Below are positions 7,927 through 17,540 of a stretch of DNA of 64,000 nucleotides, in pieces (positions within the stretch are counted from its first letter, which is position 1; each line of letters begins with the position of its first letter). Location: the NCBI RefSeq assembly GCF_042678485.1, contig NZ_JBHTKR010000001.1, positions 731,782-795,781 of the forward strand. The letters run 5' to 3'. This DNA is from Seohaeicola saemankumensis (lineage in GTDB: Bacteria; Pseudomonadota; Alphaproteobacteria; Rhodobacterales; Rhodobacteraceae). The notes beneath the pieces were generated by a model. That model saw only the letters and a program-made list of their open reading frames with translations. It had not been told where the DNA came from and ran no database searches. The position numbers were made by a program, and so were the translations under genes.

Positions 7927-9093
7927 ATGAGCCTTCTGGGGATGCGGGCCGTGGTGATCGGCGCCGGGATCGGCGGTCTGGCGGCGGCGCGCGCGCTGGC
8001 GCTGCGCGGTGCGGATGTGACTGTGCTGGAGCAGGCCCCAGAGATTGCCGAGGTGGGGGCGGGGCTGCAGATCAGCCCCAATGGCATGGCGGTGCTGCGG
8101 GCCCTTGGTCTTGAGGGGGGCTTGCGCGCCGCCTCGGTCCAGGCGCGCGCGGTCTGTCTGAAGGATCATCGCGACCGCCAGGTGGTGCGGCTGGATCTGG
8201 GGCGTCTGGCCGATTCGTCCTATCATTTCGTGCATCGCGCCGATCTGATCGACCTGCTGGCCGATGGCGCGCGCGAAGCCGGTGTGACGATCCGGCTGTC
8301 GCATCACGTGACAGCCGTCAACACAGGCGTGGAACCTGTCGTGCATCTGGCGACCGGCGACCGGATCGCGTCCGACCTGGTTCTGGGGGCGGATGGGCTG
8401 CATTCCGTGCTGCGACCGGTCCTGAACGGCGCGCAGACACCGTTCTTCACCGGCCAGGTAGCCTGGCGGGCTATCGTGCCGAACACCGACGCGCGCGGCC
8501 CCGAGGCCTGGGTGCACATGGGGCCTGGCCGCCATATCGTCAGCTATCCCCTGCGGGGGGGCAGCCTGCTGAACATCGTGGCAGTGCAGGAACGCAAGGC
8601 CTGGGCCGAGGAAGGCTGGCAGCAGGCCGATGATCCCGACAACCTGCGCGCCGCCTTCGCCGATTTCGGCAGCGCCCCGCGCGCGATGCTGGCCCAGGTG
8701 ACCGAGGCCCGGCTATGGGGTCTGTTCCGGCATCCTGTCGCGCGGATCTGGCAGGGCGGGGGGCTGGCGCTTCTGGGCGATGCGGCCCATCCGACCTTGC
8801 CCTTCCTGGCGCAAGGCGCCTCCATGGCGCTGGAGGATGCCTGGGTGCTGGCGGATGAGCTGGCGCGCTGCGACAGCGTGGCGGCGGGGCTTGCCAGCTA
8901 TCAGGCGCGGCGCGAGGCAAGGGCGCGCCGGGTGATCGCGGCGGCCAATGGCAATGCCTGGAAATACCATATCGGTTTTGCACCGCTGCGGCTGGCGGCC
9001 CATGCCGTGATGCGGTTGGGCGGCGCGGTCGCGCCAGATCGCATGATGCGACAGTTTTCCTGGCTCTACGATCACGATGTCACGGCAGAGTGA
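7927..9093 (+). CDS. FAD-dependent aromatic-type monooxygenase
   Basis: The 388-aa product begins with the dinucleotide-binding GAGIGGLAAARALALRG and has the second FAD motif LALLGDAAHPTLPFLAQGA near residues 280-300, as in salicylate, 3-hydroxybenzoate and 6-hydroxynicotinate hydroxylases. These are class A flavin monooxygenases that use NAD(P)H and oxygen to hydroxylate aromatic rings. The substrate cannot be assigned: no ring-cleavage genes lie nearby, and the neighbours (dksA, xth) are housekeeping. The start follows an AAAGGAA ribosome site. Confidence 0.85.
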   Translation: MSLLGMRAVVIGAGIGGLAAARALALRGADVTVLEQAPEIAEVGAGLQISPNGMAVLRALGLEGGLRAASVQARAVCLKDHRDRQVVRLDLGRLADSSYHFVHRADLIDLLADGAREAGVTIRLSHHVTAVNTGVEPVVHLATGDRIASDLVLGADGLHSVLRPVLNGAQTPFFTGQVAWRAIVPNTDARGPEAWVHMGPGRHIVSYPLRGGSLLNIVAVQERKAWAEEGWQQADDPDNLRAAFADFGSAPRAMLAQVTEARLWGLFRHPVARIWQGGGLALLGDAAHPTLPFLAQGASMALEDAWVLADELARCDSVAAGLASYQARREARARRVIAAANGNAWKYHIGFAPLRLAAHAVMRLGGAVAPDRMMRQFSWLYDHDVTAE

Positions 9094-9111
9094 CGCAGCC
9101 CATTCGCCGCT

Positions 9112-9891
9112 TCAATTGTCCAGCGTGATCCAGACGGGCACATGGTCCGACGGCTTTTCGCGCCCGCGCACGTGCTTGTCGATGCCGACCCCGGTCAGCA
9201 TGTCGGCGCAGGATGGGCTGAGCAGCAAGTGGTCGATCCTGATGCCGTTGTTCCGTTCCCAGGCGCCCGCCTGATAATCCCAGAAGGAATAGTGCCCCGG
9301 CCCAAGAACGCGGGCGCGGAACGCGTCGGTCAGGCCCAGGTTGACGATCCGGCGAAAGGCCGCGCGGCTTTCGGGCAGGGCAAGGGCATCGTCGCGCCAG
9401 GCTTCGGGTTTTGCCGCATCCTCGTCCTGCGGGATGATGTTGTAATCGCCCGCCATCAGAAACGGCATTTCCTCGGCCAGCAGCACCTTGGCGCGGGCTT
9501 TCAGGCGTTCCATCCAGGCCAGTTTGTAATCGTATTTCGGCCCCGGCGCGGGGTTGCCGTTGGGCAGGTACAGCCCGCAGATGCGGATCGCCTGGCGGCC
9601 CACCACGGTGGCCTCGATATAGCGGGCCTGTTCGTCGTCATCGTCACCGGGAAGGCCGCGCGTCACATCCTCGAGCGGCAGTTTCGACAGGATCGCCACC
9701 CCGTTGAAGGATTTCTGCCCATGGGTTTCGACGTTGTAGCCGCGTTCTTCGAAGATCTCGCGCGGGAAGCCCTCGTCGACCGACTTGATCTCTTGCAGGA
9801 GCGCGATGTCGGGCTGTTCTTCGTCCAGCCATTGCGGCAGCGCGTCGATCCGCGCCTTGATGCCGTTGATGTTGAATGTGGCGATCTTCAT
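9112..9891 (-). CDS. xth: Exodeoxyribonuclease III (AP endonuclease)
   Basis: The 259-aa product is a full-length ExoIII: FNINGIKARI with Asn7, LLQEIKS with the metal ligand Glu34, YLPNGN, GDYNIIPQDEDA in the middle, and SDHVPVW with Asp249/His250 at the end. It cleaves DNA 5' to abasic sites and removes 3' blocking groups in base-excision repair. It is convergent with the monooxygenase gene. Confidence 0.95.
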   Translation of the reverse strand: MKIATFNINGIKARIDALPQWLDEEQPDIALLQEIKSVDEGFPREIFEERGYNVETHGQKSFNGVAILSKLPLEDVTRGLPGDDDDEQARYIEATVVGRQAIRICGLYLPNGNPAPGPKYDYKLAWMERLKARAKVLLAEEMPFLMAGDYNIIPQDEDAAKPEAWRDDALALPESRAAFRRIVNLGLTDAFRARVLGPGHYSFWDYQAGAWERNNGIRIDHLLLSPSCADMLTGVGIDKHVRGREKPSDHVPVWITLDN

Positions 9892-10026
9892 GGCGGCGCG
9901 TCCCCGGTTCTGGTCTGTCTTGCCCTGTCTATTCCGCAGAGGGATGGATCATGCAAGGCCACCCTGACGGGGCATGGGCGTCGCGTTCCTGATGTAACGC
10001 TTCAATTGCTGCCGACAAATGACTGA

Positions 10027-10350
10027 TTACATTGAAAAAGAAATGCCGCATCCGCAAGAGGACGAGGCGTTGGGATTGTCGATAACGAAACGCGCGCCGA
10101 TCAGTTCCTCGGTAAAGTCGATGGTGGCGCCGGCCAGGAACGGCAGCGACACGGAATCGACGACCACGCGCTGGCCTTCGCCTTCCAGCACCAGATCGTC
10201 GGGCGCGGGCGCATCCAGCTTGATCTCGTATTGAAAGCCGGAACAACCTCCGCCTTCCACGGCCACGCGCAGGGCATGGCCCTGTCCTGCGGCGCCGATT
10301 TCGGCCAGCCGGGCAAAGGCGCGCGGGGTCACTTTGGGGGGCAGTTGCAT
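10027..10350 (-). CDS. A-type iron-sulfur carrier protein (ErpA/IscA family)
   Basis: The 107-aa product has the three cluster-binding cysteines of A-type carriers: Cys36 in GGGCSGFQ, and Cys99/Cys101 in SSSCGCG. This is the normal length. It receives a [4Fe-4S] or [2Fe-2S] cluster and passes it to target enzymes. It is divergent from the dGTPase gene with 81 bp between starts. The frame stays open far upstream, but the conserved N-terminus MQLPPKVTPRAFARL fixes the start. ErpA and IscA cannot be told apart with confidence. Confidence 0.9.
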   Translation of the reverse strand: MQLPPKVTPRAFARLAEIGAAGQGHALRVAVEGGGCSGFQYEIKLDAPAPDDLVLEGEGQRVVVDSVSLPFLAGATIDFTEELIGARFVIDNPNASSSCGCGISFSM

Positions 10351-10431
10351 GGCAGGGCTCCTCGACGGTTTCGCATCCATCCGAAAACGAATATATGGGG
10401 CCGCAGGACAGGGGACAAGGACCACAACCGC

Positions 10432-11598
10432 ATGACAGCATCCTTTGCATCGGACCCCGCGCGGACGCGCGGCCGGCTGGTGCCCGAAGAGGAAAGCGCC
10501 TTTCGCACGCCGTTTCAACGCGATCGCGACAGGATCATCCATTCCAGCGCCTTCCGGCGCCTCAAGCACAAGACGCAGGTGTTCATCGAACACGAGGGCG
10601 ATTATTTCCGCACGCGCCTGACCCATTCGATCGAGGTGGCGCAGGTGGCGCGCACCGTGGCAGGCGCGCTGGGGCTGAACGCGGAACTGACCGAGGCGGT
10701 GGCCCTGGCCCATGATCTTGGCCATCCCCCTTTCGGCCACACGGGCGAGGATGCGCTTCAGGCGCTGATGGCGCCCTATGGCGGGTTCGATCACAACGCG
10801 CAGGCCATCCGCATCGTCACATCGCTGGAACGGCACTATGCCGAATGGGACGGGCTGAACCTGACATGGGAGACGCTGGAAGGCATCGCCAAGCATAACG
10901 GGCCTGTTGTGGGCGCGATCCCGTATGCGCTGGCCGATTACAACGCGCGCCACGATCTGGAACTGCACACCCATGCCAGCGCCGAGGCGCAGGTGGCGGC
11001 CCTGGCCGATGACATCGCCTATAACAACCACGACCTGCATGACGGTTTGCGGGCCGAGCTGTTTTCAACCGACGAACTGGCCGAGTTGCCGATCCTCAAG
11101 GGCTGCTTCGCCGAGGTGGACAGGCTCTATCCCGGCCTCAACTACTATCGCCGCCGTCACGAGGCGCTGCGCCGGTTCTTCGGCATCCTTGTCTCTGACG
11201 TGATCGACGTCAGTCGCGCCAACCTGGCTGCGCTGAACCCGTCCTGCGCGCAGGACATCCGCGATGCGGGGCGGATGATGGTGCAATTCTCGCCCCATGT
11301 CTGGACCGACCTCAAGGTGATCCGCACCTTCCTGTTCCATCGCATGTATCGCGCGCCCGCCGTGGTCACGATGCGAAAATACGTGACCCAGGTGGTCAAT
11401 GACCTGTTCCCGCTGTTCATGCGAGAGCCGCATCTGCTGCCCAAGCAATGGCGCAAGGATGTCGAAGAGGCCCGCGATCAGCAGGCGCTGGCGCGGATCG
11501 TGGCCGATTACATCGCAGGCATGACCGACCGTTTCGCGCTGCAGGAACATCACCGTTTGCTGGGATCGGACCCGGCAGATCGCCCGTCGGGCGTATGA
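10432..11598 (+). CDS. dgt: Deoxyguanosinetriphosphate triphosphohydrolase-like protein
   Basis: The 388-aa HD-domain protein has FRRLKHKTQVF, THSIEVAQVAR with His65, and the HD pair at His94-Asp95 in ALAHDLGHPPFGH, matching the bacterial dGTPase type used in alphaproteobacteria. Length fits the family. It hydrolyses dNTPs to nucleoside and triphosphate, controlling dNTP pools. It ends 13 bp before the antiporter start, so the two may be co-transcribed. Confidence 0.9.
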   Translation: MTASFASDPARTRGRLVPEEESAFRTPFQRDRDRIIHSSAFRRLKHKTQVFIEHEGDYFRTRLTHSIEVAQVARTVAGALGLNAELTEAVALAHDLGHPPFGHTGEDALQALMAPYGGFDHNAQAIRIVTSLERHYAEWDGLNLTWETLEGIAKHNGPVVGAIPYALADYNARHDLELHTHASAEAQVAALADDIAYNNHDLHDGLRAELFSTDELAELPILKGCFAEVDRLYPGLNYYRRRHEALRRFFGILVSDVIDVSRANLAALNPSCAQDIRDAGRMMVQFSPHVWTDLKVIRTFLFHRMYRAPAVVTMRKYVTQVVNDLFPLFMREPHLLPKQWRKDVEEARDQQALARIVADYIAGMTDRFALQEHHRLLGSDPADRPSGV

Positions 11599-11611
11599 AG
11601 GACATCCATCC

Positions 11612-13495
11612 ATGACCGGACCCGAAGGCGCCGCCCTTGATCCCGTGACCGCCTTTGCACTGGTCGGCGCGCTTGGCGTGGGCGCGCAGCAACTGGCCTG
11701 GCGGCTGAACATGCCGGCCATCGTCTTCATGCTGCTGGCGGGGGTGCTGGCGGGGCCTGTTTTTGGCATTTTCGACCCGGCGCGCGATATCGAGGTGCTG
11801 AAGGGGCCGTTGATCTCGATCGCGGTGGCGATCATCCTGTTCGAGGGCGGTCTGACCCTGAACATCCATACCCTGCGCGACGCGGCGCAGGGGGTGATGC
11901 GGCTTGTGGTGATCGGCGCGCCCCTGGGATGGCTGCTGTCGACGCTGGCGCTGCGCCACGGTGCCGGGCTGAGCTGGGAGGCCGCGACCGTGTTCGGCGG
12001 CATCATGATCGTCACCGGCCCCACGGTGATCGCCCCCTTGCTGCGGTCGGCACGGCTGTCGCGTCGCCCTGCGGCGCTGCTGCAATGGGAGGCGATCGTG
12101 AACGATCCCATCGGTGCGCTGGCGGCCGTGCTGGCCTTTCAGGTGGTGATGGTGGCGCAGACCGGGGCCACGGCCCTGGCCGCGGCGCAACATCTTGCAC
12201 TTGGTGTTCTGGTGGCCAGCGCCCTGGGGGCGGCGGGTGGTTTTGGGCTGGCCTATGCATTCCGGCGCGGCAAGGTGCCGGAATTCATGAAGGTGCCGGT
12301 GCTGTTCGTGACGCTATTGGGTATCTTTGCCCTGTCCGACAGTGTCCTGCACGAGAGCGGGCTGCTGGCGGTGACGATCATGGGGATCGTGATCGCCAAT
12401 GCCAACCTGCCCAGCTACGAGGAACTGCGCCGCTTCAAGGAACATGCCACCGTGCTGCTGGTCTCGGGGGTGTTCATCCTGCTGGCGGCGGGCTTGGATT
12501 TTTCGGAACTGGCGCGGCTGGACTGGCGGGCGGTGATCTTCGTGCTGGCGGTGGTGCTGGTGGTGCGGCCGCTGACGGTGATGGTCTCGCTGGTGGGAAC
12601 CGGTCTGCCCTGGGCCGAGCGCTGGCTGATCGCGCTGACCGGGCCGCGCGGTGTGGTCCTGGTGGCGGTGGCGGGCCTGTTCGGCGAACGTCTGAGCGCG
12701 CTGGGGATCGAGGACGGCGCCCTGATCGGCCCGCTGGCCTTTGCGCTGGTGGTGGCCACGGTGGTGCTGCATGGCTTTACCCTGACGCCCTTTGCCCGTT
12801 TCCTGGGGCTGACCGGGGGCGAAAAGCCGGGCCTGCTGCTGGTGGGCGGATCACGCTGGAGCACGGCCTTCGCCACGATCCTCAAACAGGCCGACGTGCC
12901 GGTGTTGATGACCGATCCCAACCATGGCCACCTGCGCGCGGCGCGCAGCCTGGGCATTTCGACCTTCTATGGCGATGTCCTGTCCGAGGCGGCCGAGCAT
13001 AACATCGAGCTGGTCAGCTATGCCACGCTGGTGGCGGTGACGGACAATGACCCTTACAACACGCTGGTGGCTACCGACCTTGCGCCGGAATTCGGGCGCG
13101 AAAACGTCTATCAACTGACCCGCGAGAAAGAAAGCCGCGCACGGCATGCGCTGCCGTCCACGCTGGGCGGGCGCGCCTTCGCGCAGGGCAAGACCTATGC
13201 CGAGCTTGAGGGGATGATCCGCGACGGATGGGCGTTTCGCCTGACGCGGCTGACCGCCGCATACAGGCTTGAGGATTGGCGCGCCGAGATGGGTGACGCC
13301 CTGCTTGTCCTGGTGATCCAGCCCTCGGGCGATCTGCGCCTGCCCTTCAAGGGTGACACCCTGAAAGGCGGCGAGGGGGTGCGCCTTGTCTACATGGCGC
13401 CTCAGGGTGCGGGGCGCGGCGGGGATACGGCGCCCTCGCGACCGGGGGTGGATGACCTGCCCGCGGGGCCCGCCGCCAGGGCTGCTGCGGATTGA
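11612..13495 (+). CDS. Cation:proton antiporter, CPA1 type with TrkA-N-like domain
   Basis: The 627-aa protein has about 12 hydrophobic segments across residues 1-395, including a GGIMIVTGPTVIAPLL segment and an NDPIGALAAVLAF segment typical of NhaP/CPA1 exchangers. Residues 405-520 form a Rossmann-like TrkA-N/RCK part (GLLLVGGSRWSTAF, DPNHGHLRAARSLG, VAVTDNDPYN). The nucleotide loop GGSRWS is not the classic GxGxxG. The C-terminus resembles a TrkA-C domain. It probably exchanges Na+ or K+ for protons under ligand control. The ribosome site GAAGGA precedes the ATG. Confidence 0.85.
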   Translation: MTGPEGAALDPVTAFALVGALGVGAQQLAWRLNMPAIVFMLLAGVLAGPVFGIFDPARDIEVLKGPLISIAVAIILFEGGLTLNIHTLRDAAQGVMRLVVIGAPLGWLLSTLALRHGAGLSWEAATVFGGIMIVTGPTVIAPLLRSARLSRRPAALLQWEAIVNDPIGALAAVLAFQVVMVAQTGATALAAAQHLALGVLVASALGAAGGFGLAYAFRRGKVPEFMKVPVLFVTLLGIFALSDSVLHESGLLAVTIMGIVIANANLPSYEELRRFKEHATVLLVSGVFILLAAGLDFSELARLDWRAVIFVLAVVLVVRPLTVMVSLVGTGLPWAERWLIALTGPRGVVLVAVAGLFGERLSALGIEDGALIGPLAFALVVATVVLHGFTLTPFARFLGLTGGEKPGLLLVGGSRWSTAFATILKQADVPVLMTDPNHGHLRAARSLGISTFYGDVLSEAAEHNIELVSYATLVAVTDNDPYNTLVATDLAPEFGRENVYQLTREKESRARHALPSTLGGRAFAQGKTYAELEGMIRDGWAFRLTRLTAAYRLEDWRAEMGDALLVLVIQPSGDLRLPFKGDTLKGGEGVRLVYMAPQGAGRGGDTAPSRPGVDDLPAGPAARAAAD

Positions 13496-13646
13496 CGCGG
13501 GCGCTGGCGGTGGTAAACCGCTGGCCAAAGCATGTGGCGCAAGGGGGGAACCTTTCTTGCGCCATCGAACATGCGTTGTCGTAAAGCCGGAGCGGGTTGC
13601 CTGACGCCACATGAACGCGGCATGCTCGGGTCGAAAGGATGAAGTG

Positions 13647-15392
13647 ATGAACCTATTCACGCAGATGCGCGGCCATGTGCTGGACACGCTGGCAGACATG
13701 ACCGCCGAAGGGCTGCTGCCGGCAGGGCTGGACACCGCCGCCATCACGGTCGAGCCGCCACGCGATGCCGCCCATGGCGACATGGCCACCAATGCCGCGA
13801 TGGTGCTGGCCAAGCCCGCGGGCCAGAACCCGCGCGAGATCGCAACCGAACTGGCCCGCCGTCTGGCGACCGATCCGCGCATCCAGACCGCCGATGTGGC
13901 CGGGCCCGGCTTTATCAACCTGCGCCTGTCCGACAGGCTGTGGCAGGGTGTCGTGGGCGATATCCTCTCCGAGGGCGAGGGCTTTGGCCGCTCGACCATG
14001 GGGCAGGGCAAGCGGGTGAACGTGGAATATGTCAGCGCCAACCCCACAGGTCCGCTGCATGTGGGCCATACGCGGGGTGCGGTCTTTGGCGATGCGCTGG
14101 CCAGCCTGCTGGCCTATGCGGGCTATGACGTGACGCGCGAATATTACATCAACGACGGTGGCGCGCAGGTCGATGTTCTGGCCCGGTCCGTCTATCTGCG
14201 CTATCTCGAGGCGCGCGGACAGGACGTGGCCTTTGTCGATGGCACCTATCCCGGCGATTATCTGATCCCCGTGGGCCAGGCCCTGGCCGAGGTGCATGGC
14301 GATGATCTGGTCGGCAAGCCTGAATCCGAATGGCTTGAGGAAATCCGCGATTTTGCAACCGATGCGATGATGCACCTGATCCGCGAGGATCTGGCCTCGC
14401 TGGGTGTCGAGATGGACGTGTTCTTCAGCGAGAAGTCCCTTTACGGTACAGGCCGGATCGAGGCCGCGCTGAAAGCGCTCGACGACAAGGGGCTGATCTA
14501 CGAAGGCGTGCTGGAGCCGCCGAAAGGCAAGACGCCCGAGGATTGGGAGCCGCGCGAACAGACGCTGTTCCGGTCCACCGCGCATGGTGACGACGTGGAC
14601 CGCCCGGTCAAGAAATCCGACGGCGGCTGGACTTATTTCGCCCCCGATATCGCCTATCACTATGACAAGGTGGAACGCGGCTTTGACATGCTGATCGACG
14701 TCTTCGGCGCGGATCACGGCGGTTACGTCAAGCGCATGAAGGCGGCCGTGTCGGCCCTGTCGGACGGGCGTGTGTCGCTGGACATCAAGCTGTGCCAGCT
14801 GGTCAAGCTGTGGAAGAACGGCGAGCCCTTCAAGATGTCGAAACGCGCGGGCAATTTCGTCACCCTGCGCGATGTGGTCGAACAGGTCGGCCCCGGCGTC
14901 ACCCGCTTTCACATGCTGACGCGCAAGAATGACGCGCCGCTGGATTTCGATTTCGACAAGGTGCTGGAACAGTCCAAGGACAACCCGGTCTTCTACGTCC
15001 AATACGCCCATGCGCGCGTGGCATCGGTGCTGCGCAAGGCGGCAGAGGCGGGGATTGACGTGTCGGATGCGGCCTTGCAGGCGGCCGACCTTTCGGGGCT
15101 GACCCATGAGGCGGAACTGAACGTGGCGCGCAAGCTGGCCGAATGGCCGCGTCTGGTCGAAATTGCCGCGCGCACCAATGAGCCGCATCGCGTGGCCTTC
15201 TATCTTTACGAACTGGCCAGCGATTTCCATTCGCTGTGGAACCGCGGGAACGATGAACCCGCCCTGCGCTTCGTGCAGGAGGGTGACAGCGCCACATCAC
15301 AGGCGAAAATCGCCCTTGCCAAGGCCGTGGCCGTTGTCATTTCCGCAGGCCTTGGTATTCTTGGCGTCGAGGCTGTGGACGAGATGCGCTGA
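13647..15392 (+). CDS. argS: Arginyl-tRNA synthetase
   Basis: The 581-aa class I synthetase has SANPTGPLHVGH (HIGH motif at residues 138-141) and KMSKRAGNF as the KMSKS loop, preceded by an N-terminal additional domain with PPRDAAHGDMATNAAM. The C-terminal helical anticodon-binding domain includes VQYAHARVASVLR. Length matches the family. The start MNLFTQMRG follows a GAAAGGATGAAG region; an in-frame ATG 36 bases upstream is less likely. It heads a run argS-SPOR-nagZ-scpA-scpB common in Rhodobacteraceae. Confidence 0.97.
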   Translation: MNLFTQMRGHVLDTLADMTAEGLLPAGLDTAAITVEPPRDAAHGDMATNAAMVLAKPAGQNPREIATELARRLATDPRIQTADVAGPGFINLRLSDRLWQGVVGDILSEGEGFGRSTMGQGKRVNVEYVSANPTGPLHVGHTRGAVFGDALASLLAYAGYDVTREYYINDGGAQVDVLARSVYLRYLEARGQDVAFVDGTYPGDYLIPVGQALAEVHGDDLVGKPESEWLEEIRDFATDAMMHLIREDLASLGVEMDVFFSEKSLYGTGRIEAALKALDDKGLIYEGVLEPPKGKTPEDWEPREQTLFRSTAHGDDVDRPVKKSDGGWTYFAPDIAYHYDKVERGFDMLIDVFGADHGGYVKRMKAAVSALSDGRVSLDIKLCQLVKLWKNGEPFKMSKRAGNFVTLRDVVEQVGPGVTRFHMLTRKNDAPLDFDFDKVLEQSKDNPVFYVQYAHARVASVLRKAAEAGIDVSDAALQAADLSGLTHEAELNVARKLAEWPRLVEIAARTNEPHRVAFYLYELASDFHSLWNRGNDEPALRFVQEGDSATSQAKIALAKAVAVVISAGLGILGVEAVDEMR

Positions 15393-15507
15393 CGGCAGGG
15401 AGTTCGGTTCGAAATCCCGCAGGAAAAAAGCGCACGAAAGGTCCGCGGTCCGAGGCAGAGCAACGAAACGCGGGGGGCGATGTATCCCCCGTGTCGGAAA
15501 GGCGGAC

Positions 15508-16536
15508 ATGGCAGACACCTTTGCAGAAGGGCGCGCCCCGGCGCGTGGATCGGGCCGATCCATCGGCAAGATGGCCAACCTGGCCGGGGCAGGCGTTTCG
15601 ATCGCGCTGATCATTGGCGTGGCGGTTTGGGGCTACCGGCTGGTGATGCGCGACGTGAACGGCGTTCCCGTGGTGCGGGCCATGGAAGGCCCCATGCGGA
15701 TCCAGCCTGAAACACCGGGCGGCAGCATGGCCGAGCATATCGGCCTTGCGGTCAACGAGGTGGCTGCAAACGGAACCGCAGCGCCTCCGCCGGATCGGAT
15801 CGTGCTGGCGCCGCGCCCTGTCACGCTGGACGCCGAAGATGTGGCAACGGCCGAGCTGATGGCCGTGGCGCAGATATTTCCCATGCCGCAGCCCCCGGCC
15901 GCAGTCCCGGATACCGCAGAGGCGTCGGCCCTGGCCGCAGTCCCCGGCGGCCCGACCGGATCCCTGGCCGAAGCCGGACCGGTTGCCGACAGCGTGAACG
16001 GCGAGGCGCGGATCGAAACGGTCGCCATGACCCTGACCGAGCCGCAATCCATGTCGGTCATGGTCGATCAGATTCTGGCACAGGTCTTGCAGGGCGAGGC
16101 GGCCCCGGTTGATGCCGACACTGCCCTGGCCGCGATCGATTTGCCCAAGGTCGAAGGCGGTATCGGCCAATCGCTGCGCCCGCAGGCGCGGCCCGCGTCG
16201 ATGGTGCGCCAGGCCGCCGTGCAGGCGGCTGCCGTCGCGGCCCCGGTTCCTGCCGTTCTGGATGTGGACCCCGACAAGATCCCCGCCGGCACACGCCTTG
16301 TACAACTGGGCGCCTATGACAGCCCCGAGGTGGCAAAGCGCGAATGGGACCGTATCGCGCTGCGTTTCGGTGACTATCTGGAAGGCAAGAGCCGGGTCAT
16401 CCAGCTGGCTGAAAGCGGCGGGCGCAATTTCTACCGCCTGCGGGCGATGGGCTTTGCCGATATCAATGACGCGCGGCGGTTCTGTTCGGCCCTTGTGGCG
16501 GAACGTGCCGAATGCATCCCGGTCAGCGCAAAGTGA
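15508..16536 (+). CDS. SPOR-domain membrane protein
   Basis: The 342-aa product has a short cytoplasmic N-terminus, one transmembrane helix (about residues 27-45: AGVSIALIIGVAVWGYRL), a long Ala/Pro-rich periplasmic linker, and a C-terminal SPOR repeat (about residues 265-342: TRLVQLGAYDSPEVAKREW, FYRLRAMGFADINDARRFC). SPOR domains bind denuded peptidoglycan at the division septum. Next-door nagZ acts on peptidoglycan fragments, which fits a cell-wall role. Confidence 0.85.
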   Translation: MADTFAEGRAPARGSGRSIGKMANLAGAGVSIALIIGVAVWGYRLVMRDVNGVPVVRAMEGPMRIQPETPGGSMAEHIGLAVNEVAANGTAAPPPDRIVLAPRPVTLDAEDVATAELMAVAQIFPMPQPPAAVPDTAEASALAAVPGGPTGSLAEAGPVADSVNGEARIETVAMTLTEPQSMSVMVDQILAQVLQGEAAPVDADTALAAIDLPKVEGGIGQSLRPQARPASMVRQAAVQAAAVAAPVPAVLDVDPDKIPAGTRLVQLGAYDSPEVAKREWDRIALRFGDYLEGKSRVIQLAESGGRNFYRLRAMGFADINDARRFCSALVAERAECIPVSAK

Positions 16537-17540
16537 ACCGTTTCGGGGCCACGATCCTTGACGCCGAAGGGCTGCGCCTGACGCAGGACGAAAAAGCGTT
16601 CTTCCGCGATGCCGACCCTTTCGGCTTCATCCTTTTCGCCCGCAACATCGACGCGCCCGATCAGGTGCGCGCGCTTTGCGACGAGATGCGCGAGGCGGTT
16701 GGCCGCGATGCCGTCATCACCATCGACCAGGAAGGCGGGCGCGTGCAGCGTCTGCGGGCGCCGCTCTGGCGGGAATGGCTGCCGGCGCTGGATCATGTGA
16801 ATGCGGCGGGGGACAATGCCGCGCAGGCGATGTACCTGCGCTTTCGCATCATCGCCGCGGAACTGCGCGCGCTGGGGATCGACAGCAATTGCGCGCCGCT
16901 GGCTGATGTGGCCGGGCCCGCGACCCATCCGTTTCTGTATAACCGGTGTTACGGCACCGACCCGGCCCAGGTGGCGGCCATGGGCCGTGCGGTAGCGGAT
17001 GGTCTTCTGGACGGTGGCGTATTGCCCGTGCTCAAGCACATCCCCGGCCATGGCCGCGCCACCGCCGACAGCCATCTTGACCTGCCGCGCGTCGCCGCAT
17101 CGCTCGACGATCTGCGCGCCACCGATTTCGCGCCCTTCGCGGCGCTCAATGATCTGCCGATGGCGATGACCGCACACCTGGTCTACGCGGCGCTGGATGA
17201 CGCCCCCGCAACGCTGTCGCCGCGGGTGATGCACCTGATCCGGGACGAGATCGGCTATGACGGTTTGATCATGACCGATGACATCTCGATGAAGGCGCTT
17301 CAGGGCGATCTGGGCCAGATCAGCCGGGACGCGCTGGCGGCGGGTTGCGATGTCGTGCTGCTGTGCAATGGCACGCTGCAGGACCGGCGCAGGGTGGCCG
17401 ATGCCGCGGGTCGCATGACCCCGGCGGCGCAGCGGCGCGCCGAACAGGCACTGGCGGCGCGACATGCACCGGATTTGGTTGACATCGCGGCCTTGGACGC
17501 GCAGCTTGAGGCGCTTCTGGACGGGCGCTTGCATGGCTGA
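16533..17540 (+). CDS. nagZ: Beta-N-acetylhexosaminidase
   Basis: The glycoside hydrolase family 3 protein carries ITIDQEGGRVQRLRAP, KHIPGHGRATADSHLDLP (KHxPGHG with the catalytic His/Asp loop) and GLIMTDDISMKAL with the nucleophile Asp. It removes GlcNAc from anhydro-muropeptides during wall recycling. I place the start at a GTG that overlaps the SPOR stop (GTGA) because family members begin close to NRFGATIL; an ATG 21 bases upstream, inside the SPOR gene, would add seven residues. Confidence 0.92.
   Translation: MNRFGATILDAEGLRLTQDEKAFFRDADPFGFILFARNIDAPDQVRALCDEMREAVGRDAVITIDQEGGRVQRLRAPLWREWLPALDHVNAAGDNAAQAMYLRFRIIAAELRALGIDSNCAPLADVAGPATHPFLYNRCYGTDPAQVAAMGRAVADGLLDGGVLPVLKHIPGHGRATADSHLDLPRVAASLDDLRATDFAPFAALNDLPMAMTAHLVYAALDDAPATLSPRVMHLIRDEIGYDGLIMTDDISMKALQGDLGQISRDALAAGCDVVLLCNGTLQDRRRVADAAGRMTPAAQRRAEQALAARHAPDLVDIAALDAQLEALLDGRLHG

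Noticed and set aside
13653..15230. Long minus-strand frame opposite argS
   Set aside because: It is a shadow of argS in GC-rich DNA, with His/Gln/Arg-rich composition and no domain.
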